From assembly GCA_905250025.1 (NCBI GenBank), contig CAJNOJ010000137.1, positions 124,001-188,000 of the forward strand: 64,000 bases of DNA, in the 5' to 3' direction. Below are positions 20,818-30,579 of the stretch, one piece after another. The notes under the pieces are model-generated. The model was not told where the DNA came from and did not search any database. It worked only from the letters and a program-made list of their open reading frames with translations. Source of the DNA: Adineta ricciae. Taxonomy: Eukaryota; Rotifera; Eurotatoria; Adinetida; Adinetidae. Position 1 is the first letter of the stretch. Each line of letters starts with the position of its first letter. The position numbers and the translations under genes are program-made.

Positions 20818-23578
20818 TCAATTAATGAATCTGCTTAATCTTTTAATTCTTTTTTTTCGATAACGTTTCCTGGTGCTTGGTAGCTGCCGTTGTAACCGAT
20901 TTATTGTAGTTTTAAGCATTTTGCCAATTTCTTTTCCTTCCAATGATGGGTGTTTATCGCTGGGTTTACACATACTATATAGTTGCTGCTTTGTGGATGC
21001 TTGAGAACCATCTTGATCTAGGATAAAGATATGTACAAAACTTCCTTTTTCTCTAATCAAACTTACCACTCTTGATTTTGAATAACGATAGAGCCCATTC
21101 CCAACAATCGTCAAGTTCTTCATCTGAGAAAGTAAAATCGTCTGGCACATGATTTATAAGGAGACGTAAAGATTTGAGACAAGTCTCTAGAGCTTGTGAA
21201 TTCAATCGGCGGGATCGAGCATAGCTTTTTGCCAGACACATATAACATCGAGCTATATCATCAGCTACGGTCATTTCCATACGATGATCCATATCGGACA
21301 ATAGAAGATTAAAGGCATTGATAAATATTTGTACATTATGCCTGGGTCGGAGTAGTCCGATTTCACACCAGCAGATAGCTATTAGGTCACGTGTACCGAC
21401 TTCTTGATAGGGTTTGAAATTATTAACAGCTTCTCTATAGTATTTGATCGCCTTCCGACAATCCTTGTGTCCGTACAAGCTTGCTAGATCTTTACATCTG
21501 TGCGCCAGATCATAACGACTTGATCGGTCGTATTGAACGATCTTTTTGCGAATTTGTACTTCACTCTCAAGAAATTCAATGAGTTGCTGTTGTTGACCAT
21601 CGTTTTGAAATAAATATTCTGATAAGTCACGATATGCACCAGCAATGAGAGGACCGAACCTCTTCAAATCGGCTTTAGTGCTGATATATTGCAAGTACTG
21701 ATGCACATTGCGATTGTTTTGCTGTTCATCTACCTCATTTTTAAAAAGAGGTTTATTCATCGCTATACTAATGAAGATTCTTTCGAATAACTCTGTGTCC
21801 GTGCTAATTTCTGGAAGTATTTCTTGAAAATTGTCCCATGCAAGAGATGGATTTCCAACGATTTTATGTATTTGTGCGATCTTAACCTCAAATAGAAAAT
21901 AAATTATTGAGTATAACAGCTCTCCTCTATAAATGGCTTACTTTTCTCGTTATATAATGAATATCATTTTGATTCGTAGCATATTTTTCTGCTCTCAGAA
22001 AATTTTCAAGAGCAAGATCATATTTACCAAGACATTTGAATAATGTCGCTATGCAATCGTATAACATCGACAAAGTTAGATATGAAATCGAAGAATTGAT
22101 ACGTGGAAGTACTGGTTGAGCAAATAGAGCGATACCTTTCAATTCAAGTCTGGATACATTCGTATGAGCAACTCGATTAGAAGTCGAACCTAATGTTACA
22201 ACATCCTCATCACCAATTACAAGTTCACGAATGAGAGATATAATATGATCTACTAGTAATGCACAATCATCGTTTGTAGTATCATTGTCGACAATTATTG
22301 TTCTTAAACAAGCATCTAGTTTAACGAGATAACTCAAATATTCATATCTCAGATCGTAAGTTTCTGTGAGTTGTAATAATGTTACATTCCATACAGCCGT
22401 ATTTTCATCATATACAATTGGCATTGGAAAAAATGTGTATGTCGGAGCAAAAAGTACTTCATCTTCTGCACCCTCAAAATGACTCAAATGATCGATGGAT
22501 GCAGCACTTTTTCCAAATAAATTCCATGTACAACTACCAATTTTAAATATAACTGGTTGCTCCGCAGTATCACGATTGGAATCATGTGAGCCAACTCCAG
22601 CATAGATCTCAGCCAACATTAAGTTTTTCGTTGTCGATAGAAAAGTATTGAGATAGAGCATCCTCTGCTCTTTCAAGAACTCTATTTCAGTTTTAGATAT
22701 TCTCTGACCACGATACACCGGCTCTTTTCGCCAATCTGCGTCTTTACTGTTGTCAGCTTCTTTCTTCAGTTGTTGACTAAGGTCGTAAATGAAAAAATGT
22801 AAAAGAAATATTTTATGCTGATCTAGTTGTCGCAATACGCGATTGAATAGTTGATATAGAATGCCTTCTCGCGTATACCTGGCAACAGCCATGTGAGAGT
22901 CATAAGTATCATTGAATTCATTTATGAATTTTAGAGCAGGTTCGTTGTCAAGATACAATTTTCGGCATTCATTAACAAAGTTTTCCTTTCCGTTAGCAAC
23001 AGGCGGAATCTCTTGAAGAGCTTCCATGATATATGGGAACCAATGTATATCCGTTCGTGAATATAACCCAGTTGTTCGCTCTTCATTACTCGAAAGAGCG
23101 GAAAAGGGCAGCGTAGAATCGATTTCCATGTTCTGTCGAAGAAAGACTCGAATGTCTTGAGAGAGCTGAAACAGTAAGTCGTTTGGATGCTTGAACATTT
23201 TTGGTATTATCTAGGATCAAAACAGTAATTCAGAATTGTAGTGGAACATCATAGAATAATACTTACTTGTTGATAGACATGCGTAGTGTCAGAAGTATGT
23301 TCGTCGTTTGAGTTCTCTTCGTAGGTATAAATCGAACGAACTTGAGAAAGACTCTGGATTTGATTTTGTAATGGTAGATAACATCAAGATGCAACGATAA
23401 CGAAGATTTGCTTATTGTTTATACTTCGAATGTTTTCTATACAGATTTCAATTTGTGTGAAAAATTTCAAATAATCAATAATTCTCCGCAATCGTGAACG
23501 TTCTATTTTATATTCATTTAATGGATCATTTTGCTTGTCATCAAGCCAAAGAACACTGTATTCAGTAATTCGATCCAT
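20818..23578 (-). pseudogene. ADP-ribosyltransferase (ART) with TPR-like C-terminus, in-frame stop in exon 1
   Basis: Four exons on the minus strand: 23578-23267, 23210-21942, 21886-21067 and 21017-20818. Introns are 56, 55 and 49 nt and all joins keep phase (866 codons before the stop). Exon 1 encodes an N-terminal domain starting VLWLDD, typical of bdelloid ART proteins, but contains an in-frame TGA at 23384-23386; the frame after it still matches the family, so this is a point lesion. Exon 2 carries the arginine-specific ART signature R-S-E: YRGQ (R about 271), TFLSTT (S about 296) and EDEVLF (ExE about 343-345). Exons 2-4 then give TPR-like helices and a strongly basic C-terminus. Such enzymes transfer ADP-ribose from NAD+ to protein side chains. 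An internal ATG at 23198 in exon 2 would still yield the full catalytic domain, so a shortened active product is possible. It lies just behind a PARG-like gene. Confidence 0.8.
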
Positions 23579-23602
23579 ATCGCTTTATCTACATACTATT
23601 TA

Positions 23603-25300
23603 TTAAAATAATNTGTAGAGAGGTTGTTTCTTGTAAGGATAGCCATCTTGTTCAGTTCCGCGAAACACAGTGATGCCTGCTGTGTAGATGCCTCCAAACT
23701 CTTCCATCGGATAGAAGTCACCGAATCCTTTCAATGGTTTAAGTTCACCCTTTGGTGTGTAGTAGAATCTCTCTGATCGAGTTCGATCAGCTAATTCTCC
23801 ATCGAGACTGTGATAGTAGTCGGAACGGCGAAAAATGTTTTCTTCTTGTGCACCATCACCTTTTCGATAGCCACCACCTGGACTAGTTGCATTTGCCATG
23901 TTGAGCAGCAATGGTCGATGCCCTTTTGCCACCAGCTGTTCATAGAGAACAAGACAATCTTCTTCGACGACTTGAACAGTTGTTTTTGGATAGGGTGTTT
24001 GGAAATCTGTTTGTGACAGTGTTTTTCTTGTGAATAGTTTGGATTGGTGATTGTAGCCAATGGTTTGCATTCGTTCAAGTTTTAGTTTGACCAGAGTGTC
24101 ATCGACAGTATACTGTTTCTTTCTTAGGGTGCCTATAGTATTGAGCATAACAGTCACCCGTAGTAGATGTCTTGTAAGATCATAGCCTTTGGCAGGAATA
24201 GCTGCTGCTTTGTTCATTTGCTGTAGGAAGTTCTGAGCATTCCACTTGAAGCGAAATATGGGATGTTGATGATCATTGATGATTGTGGTGATATCAGGTT
24301 TGATATCCAACATATCTGTATCATACCAGTTTAAAGCATCGAGTTCACATGAATCCGGATCGCTGACTCGAGTGTGTGGCTTAATGGCCAAGGGTTTGCC
24401 ATCTATTCCGAAGCCTCCAATGTCCAAACATTCATGAAAATGATTTATGTCGTTCAATTCAATGATGAGTTTGTCATTAACACGTTTATGTGATGCAACT
24501 CGGTTGTGAAATAGTTTGTTGTGAAGTATTTTCTCAACTTCGGTATCATTGTGAACGGGTGAAATGAGTACTCGGTAGGAAAGTTTATGTTTTTTGGATA
24601 TGGAGTGTTCATCGATTTTTAGTGTGGCCTCTTTTGCCCATTTCCTGAGAGACTTGGGTGCTATCACAATCGCATTACCACTTTGTTTATTGTACTGTGT
24701 ATGGAGTGAGGTTTTGTGTAGTGAAGGTTCACCAAGTTGAACAGCAATAGCTGACATGAGTTTTTCGTTATTAGTGCTTGTTGGTAAGTCTTCGAAAAAA
24801 CAACAGTCAGCACGTGGGTAAACAGTAGCAAACGCAGCATCGATTCTGAAGTCGGGTGTAGTGGCTGCTTGAATTAGTTCAGCAAACTTTTTGTAACAGA
24901 TTCGAAAGACGTTGGGGAACTGATCGGAGACCGTTTCGCAACGACGTGTCTTTGATGTTTTATATGCGTTTGCATACCGTTGTGCAACTTCATCAGCCGC
25001 AAGAGTCTTCTTGAGTTCTGAATCAACTACGATGTAAGAGTCAAGTTCGAGTTCTTCGACAAATGATATATTAGTGCCACTATTCTTGGAAAGGACAGTT
25101 GTCTCAACCTCGGAAATCAGGTGATGTTTGTCATCTTCATTTAGCATATTGATGACAGCGACACCCAGTGTGGAATAACATTTGACACTTTGTACATCTA
25201 GGCGATGGCCTGTCTTCAAACGAGTCTTGATTTGTTCTTCGAGTTCTTCGTCATCGACGTTCACAGGAATATCAGGTATGTAAACAATTAAATTAGCCAT
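23603..25300 (-). CDS. microbial-type poly(ADP-ribose) glycohydrolase, 3' end missing
   Basis: About 565 residues from the ATG at 25300. The N-terminal half has no known enzyme motif; its start (residues 1-90) has an RRM-like alternation of strands and helices. The C-terminal half carries the PARG signature, GGG followed after seven residues by QEE (PGGGYRKGDGAQEE, residues about 473-486), preceded by LLNMANAT, the macrodomain-like fold of the PARG_cat/TIGR02452 family. This enzyme class hydrolyses ADP-ribose chains. The frame stops just after YPYKKQPLY at a codon containing the single N of the window (23613), before the conserved C-terminal strands of the family, so the gene is truncated here or the assembly is wrong here. 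The next gene on the same strand starts only 24 nt further on. Confidence 0.8.
   Translation of the reverse strand: MANLIVYIPDIPVNVDDEELEEQIKTRLKTGHRLDVQSVKCYSTLGVAVINMLNEDDKHHLISEVETTVLSKNSGTNISFVEELELDSYIVVDSELKKTLAADEVAQRYANAYKTSKTRRCETVSDQFPNVFRICYKKFAELIQAATTPDFRIDAAFATVYPRADCCFFEDLPTSTNNEKLMSAIAVQLGEPSLHKTSLHTQYNKQSGNAIVIAPKSLRKWAKEATLKIDEHSISKKHKLSYRVLISPVHNDTEVEKILHNKLFHNRVASHKRVNDKLIIELNDINHFHECLDIGGFGIDGKPLAIKPHTRVSDPDSCELDALNWYDTDMLDIKPDITTIINDHQHPIFRFKWNAQNFLQQMNKAAAIPAKGYDLTRHLLRVTVMLNTIGTLRKKQYTVDDTLVKLKLERMQTIGYNHQSKLFTRKTLSQTDFQTPYPKTTVQVVEEDCLVLYEQLVAKGHRPLLLNMANATSPGGGYRKGDGAQEENIFRRSDYYHSLDGELADRTRSERFYYTPKGELKPLKGFGDFYPMEEFGGIYTAGITVFRGTEQDGYPYKKQPLYXLF
23613..23613. other. 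ambiguous base (N), possible assembly join
   Basis: This is the only N in the window. It falls in the last codons of the PARG-like frame and 35 nt before the ATG of the ADP-ribosyltransferase. The 3' end of one gene and any promoter of the next are both missing here, which suggests a collapsed gap or mis-join. Confidence 0.7.
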
Positions 25301-27055
25301 TGTTATATGTTTTGTTCGTGTTTGATATCTTTTAAAAAAGGAGAAGTATATAATAGTGATGCGTATTCGAAACTTATTAGATTATACATGAAAGCAATAT
25401 TTTTCAAACTTATATTCCATTTTAATCGTGATAATCAGTCATGTGAGTTTATTATACGTAATCTCAATTCGAAATAGGAAAACTAAAGTCATAGCTAATA
25501 AAGAACTTGCAGCTTCCGATGATACAGCGCAGTTACCACGTATTCACATTAGTGATTATATACATGTCCTGTACATACCTTTCTCTTGAATATAACTGAC
25601 TACTCACAGAAAAATCTCTAAACAGTCGAATGCAGTTAAGTTTCGCGATGTCGGTTCTTTATAAACAGGCGAAGTTGGAAACTTCATAAAAATATTTATT
25701 CTGCAACATTAACAAAATTTCGTTGGATGGCGACAAACCTCTCAAACGAAGAGAGAAATAAAAAAAACAGACATTACTCCGTTCCATCATGCCACATTTC
25801 AAAGAATTGCAAAAGACGACAGCACGGTATAGTGCGAGGCAAATACTACCGAGAGCAAAGCGACTGCTTTGATAAATATCGATAAATGCTGTCTGAAACC
25901 TGTTGTAATTTGTGATAATTCGGGGAAAAAAAGATGAACTCGAATATATCGGCTGTTTGTCTATACTAGAAACGATTTTCGATGATTTTCGCATACAGAC
26001 GTGACTTCTATTTTCCCCGAAGCAAGCAAACAATGGTTGGCTTTTTCCGTTTGATGCTGTAAATTTTCTCTCGAGTTAAAAAGAAACGAGAGAATAAGAA
26101 ATCCATCGAATCAATTTATTTATTCAACAGTATGTTTTCAACTCACTTTTGAAATGACGCAAACACAAAGATGCAAAGAACGAAGTGCTCTAAACGCTTT
26201 TTTGTTCTTTCGTTTCTTTCTCACAAATTTTCTTTTTAACTAGAGAAATGCCAACATCAGCATGTCTGTTTTGTTCCGTGGACACGTGTAAGGGTGATCA
26301 TTAATAGTCTAACTGTAGTCCACAATGCGTCGACTAACGAAATGTTTTTTTTTCTTTCCTCCCTAAAATCAGCATCGAGAGAAATGTTACTCCAATTGAA
26401 TAACATATCAAAACCATCTGAAAAGTTTGTTAAGTGGCTGAAAAATATTGAGTTTGATGATGATCAATTAGAGTTTCGAATGTTTTATATGCAGATGACA
26501 ACAAGCAGATGTAAGAAAATTCTTATTTAACAGTTCAATGTAGAAATGAATCTGTGGCAAAACTAGAAAATGACTTTGATCGATTTCCATTGCACCTAAT
26601 AATGGAATTGATATAGGATATGGACATATTCAGATAAATAAAAGAACGTGAACGCTAGAGTTGGTCACAACTGATTAGTATGACACTCATGAAAGATCGA
26701 TTTTCAGGTATTCTTTCGATCATCGGAACGGAAATCCTTGAGACTTGATATAAAGAAAAAGGAATCACGATGTTACTCACGTGTCAGTTGTTGGAGTGTA
26801 ATGAGAAGAACAGAAACTGCACAGTGTGCTTTTCGATCAAAAAACTATTTCAGAATGAAAGAAATGCGTACAATCATCGAAGCAAAACGGTAATAGACAG
26901 TTTTGCGAGCCATCGCTAATCTTGATTGGTCCGAATGAGAGACAGTCGTGTGCAACAAACTTCGAGTTTGTATATGGGGATCATGTATGATTGTTTTTAT
27001 TTTTTGATCGATAAAGAAATAGATTACAAGAAGCAAGAGTCATTGATGAATAGTT
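25301..27055. other. intergenic region, possible exon relic near 26.4 kb
   Basis: No complete gene seen. A 78-residue plus-strand frame at 26294-26530 has a helical, charged stretch from about 26380 that follows a splice-acceptor-like CCTAAAATCAG. It may be a relic of an exon but matches nothing I can name. The rest is AT-rich and featureless. Confidence 0.4.
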
Positions 27056-28404
27056 CTATGATCGTCGTCTTTTACGAATTAGAGAAAATGATTCTTTGAA
27101 AGCTTTTCTATAAGAACTTGAAGGAACAACGAATATAGCAAAGGTAAGTATCGATGGTAGAAATGAAATAAAATAAGCGGAAAGATACAACCATGAATAG
27201 CGAGATACGTCGACACATCCGGATAATAAAGAAATGACCAAGCGTGGAACCGAAAGGAGAAGTAGAATGATAGGACTGACGACGAGTTGTTTGTGATCAT
27301 TCCATTGTTCCCGCATGTGCTGTGTGAAAGTCTGTCGATTTTGAGCTTCTGCCTGTCGTCGAGCACTCTCAATGATGAAAAATAGTGCAGAAAAAAGATT
27401 TATAAGGAACGGAGCAAGATGATGAATAAACAGAATACTTGTGTTATAATCTTGAATTGGCTGAGAGTACGAAGTTATGCACCATGAGTATCGTGCTCCT
27501 GTTTCTGATAGACTTATGAAACTGTTGAGCTGCTTCTCTTCCTGTAATTCATAAATCACTCATGAATTATAATGTTTACTTACTAAAACGGTCAAGAATA
27601 ACATTTGTTGAGCCATATACTGCGGGATTGAGAATTGTGTTTTTGTTCATATATCTTTAGTTGTTACAAGTATTATGTATCTGATATCAGTTCGAAGGTT
27701 AGCTGTGAATTTGAATTCACCGGAAACAAGACATTTATGCTCACTAAATGAAACTGAATGTTTTTTTTGGATTCAACGGATCGAATTCGTTTTCGTAGAG
27801 ATAAGCGTATAATCCAGCACCCTTCTCAGCTGAAACGACGCAGTATTCTATCGTATGTTAGACTGCTTTCTGCCAATTCTGACGAATTATCAGTGATGAC
27901 AGCTGATGAAACATCTATTTAGAAAAACAGTCACCCGTTGTTACATTATGAACTATGAGGAACAGGTATTATTCACTTGCACTTCGGAAACTGACACAAC
28001 TACTACCACCGAGTACTTTTATAGAGAATTCTCCTGTTATCTGAGCGACACAGGTCGATACTATCAATATGTATGGATTGCCATTGCAGCCGTTATCTCC
28101 GCTCAAGATTAAATTCACCGATAGCATGAATAGATAAAAATTATATACATACAGAGAGCTCGACATGCCAATATCGGAACCTACTGCTAAGGATAGTATA
28201 AAAGCCACTTTCATTCACATACACTTGTATTGCTTCGTAGTAATGCTCGAAGGTTTCTTTACAGAAAGAAGCAACATATGCCAGATGATCCTTTGTCAAT
28301 ACAGACGAGTACACTGGTTCGACAACGGATTCAGAATCTATTTAGATTTAGAATTATGTCCCACGTGTTCTTATGGAGATCAGATTGTGGATCATCAGTA
28401 TATG
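27056..28404 (-). pseudogene. decayed repeat units and C-terminal half of a 7TM domain (3' part of an NHL-receptor gene)
   Basis: Downstream of the NHL gene on the same strand. Two relics of its beta-rich repeat can be read in shifted frames: one around 28240-27969 (YYEAIQVYV, then after a frameshift PYILIVSTC and TGEFSIKVLGG) and one around 27850-27610 (YAYLYENEFDPLNP, YIILVTT), broken by stops and frameshifts. The frame at 27559-27056 then encodes the last transmembrane segments of a bdelloid-type receptor, from the loop EEKQ...YSWCI through HLAPFLINL, PRLVISLLS and YFISFLPSILTF. An acceptor (GAATTACAG) lies directly before GAAGAGAAG at about 27549. TM1 to about TM4 are absent. I infer that an ancestral secreted-NHL/repeat/7TM protein is decaying here. 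Confidence 0.6.
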
Positions 28405-29763
28405 TTACTCACTCGTGCATTGAAGCTGAACTGTGTTAGAACCGAATACAGTGATCGAGAATGGACTTGTCACATTTGAATTATACATTGTTACAACCAA
28501 GATATATTTCGTGTTGAGAAAAAGTTCAAGTGTGAATTTAAATTGATTTCTATTGCAGTATTTGCCATACCACACAATGAGGTTGTTTGTCAGATTGAAT
28601 TGATCAAAATGATCTTTGTATACGTGACCATACAGATCGACGCTACTGTTGCCGATGAGAACGTAGAAAGCCTTCTTGTTAACAATGACTTCATAGTGAT
28701 ATTTCGAGTGATTAAGTGTAACACGTGAAAACGTGGTGTAGTTTGCTGGTAAGATCGATGAGTATTGCGCTTGAACGTTTGATGAGGCATCTATATAAAA
28801 ATTAGATAGTAGTTTTTATGAAACTATTTCAAACTTACCACAAGAATCGTTTTGTAGATGGAATATCTGTATTCGAAGGGTGTCCTTAAGAGGAACAAAT
28901 GTGTTTCCATGCACATCAAAGCTAAAACTTGCGAAACAGTCGAATTGATTGGGATCAATAATTTTTTCATGACATCCAACCAAACATTGAAACCCATTTG
29001 GTCCAGATCCAAGAATACGTTTAGTTTCATAGTCCACGATAAAGAGATGTTTTTCAGCATCCAGTACGACAGCAACTGGACCATAGAGTATTGTTGTAAT
29101 ATCGGATGACCCTTGTCCTGCTACTGTTTGTCCATTTAACTTTCTCGGGTGAAATAATTGAATTCGCTGATTGTTATAATCCGCGACATATAAATCAAAA
29201 TTAATATCGACAAAAATTCCCCTAGGACCATCCAAACAATCTGGCTTCCAACCACTGTTGTATTTACCAGCAAGAACTGTTATATCCTGCTCATGTTCAT
29301 CGTTCGAAAATCTTTTCGTGACTACATGATATTGAAACATTGAACAATATAAATTATTATCCATATCTACGAACAGATCAACACATGTTTCTTCGACAGT
29401 CATCAAGTGAGCCATATGCTTCGCATTTGCCGTCCATTTGTCAACTCTGCCAATGTTAGAACTCATGTAAATATCACTGTTATTCGAAACAAATATAGAA
29501 TCAGACATCTGGAAATTTTCATAATTAATCCTTGCGGGATTCATGGTGTCGTTTATCCAAACTAGAACTTGAATCTTCTCATCAGAAGTAACATAAATTG
29601 TGTTATTTGCATCAATGAACAGAAGTTCATTTTCGCTTCCGACGTCCTGTACATCTGCAAAAGGACACCCGTCTTGATTCCATTTTGCTGTCGGACACAG
29701 TTTTGGCTGATCGATCGAGAGAGCTAAGGTAAAGAATGAATGTGCGCATGCTTTTCTCGACAT
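28405..29763 (-). CDS. NHL-repeat protein with one beta-rich C-terminal unit
   Basis: Exons 29763-28839 and 28790-28405 (minus strand), with a 48-nt intron (GTAAGT donor, TTTATATAG acceptor); the join is in phase and gives 436 residues. Residues about 60-300 form NHL-type propeller blades, for example GPRGIFVDINFDLYVADYNNQRIQLF. The second exon encodes a beta-rich unit with the pattern YHYEVIV, SSVDLYGHVY, NQFKFTLEL and YILVVT, which recurs in degraded form downstream. The N-terminus (MSRKACAHSFFTLALS) is only weakly signal-like. A TTAG acceptor-like site inside it suggests that a better signal peptide exon may lie upstream. The protein is probably extracellular or secreted. It is a paralogue of the NHL part of the next gene (shared FQCLVGC/FHCLIGC and WN.(N/D)G motifs). 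Confidence 0.7.
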
Positions 29764-30579
29764 CTCTCTCTTATTGTTGATAATCTATAAAAGTTTTAAT
29801 GACTCAAGAGTGATTGATATGTATACATATTCTCCTTGGCCACGACTCAATTTTTCTTAAATAACTTACTTTATCTTACACAATTTATATGTCCTGCCAT
29901 GAGTGTGCATTCTTTCGACCTGAAATTTGTAATCTTAAAATTAAAAACGAGATGATCAATTTTTATTGAGTGTGAGCGATGAAAGAGGATTTATATACGC
30001 ATTCAATGTTGCATTGATTGATGTAAACAATGCAGTCTTGAATGAGGAAATGCTGTCAAAAATATTGTTAATTGGATTAAACAATTTCTATTGGAAATTG
30101 ATCAATTAACTAAAACTCAAGTTTTTGTTTGCACATAATCGATATAACGCAAGTAAATAAAACTCGACTGACAGAAACGAATTTGGATTGATGTATTGTG
30201 GACTTATCTCTAGCCGATTAGTTACCTCATGATGTTAGATAATGAAGCATTTTCTTCCTCGCATTATGCCATCAAAGCGTGAACAAATAGTGAAAACATT
30301 GGAAAGAAAGAATTATAATTGTCTCCCATCCCATCGCTTCAGATAACATGTTATAATCGTTGAAGCAAATAACATAGAAAAACCTTGTCAATAAGATAAA
30401 AAATAACGAGCAGGCGGGATTACGAATAAGGACTTCCGTGTCGGAAACTTTAACATAGAATTTATATAAAACAGGATAAATTAGATCTTTCACGAACCTC
30501 TCATGAAAATCTTTCTTTTACAATTTATTGTTTTTTCTTTCAAAAACAAAAGAAAATTCAAGTTTGACATCGTTTTTCA
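29764..30579. other. intergenic region, nothing recognised
   Basis: AT-rich spacer between two tandem NHL genes on the minus strand; no gene, RNA or repeat identified. Confidence 0.5.

Noticed and set aside
26294-26530. 78-residue plus-strand frame with a helical segment after an acceptor-like site
   Set aside because: Too short, no neighbouring exon and no recognisable family; mentioned only as a possible relic.
28165-28479. 104-residue plus-strand frame
   Set aside because: Antisense to the NHL gene's second exon and the degraded beta-repeat, which explain the open frame.
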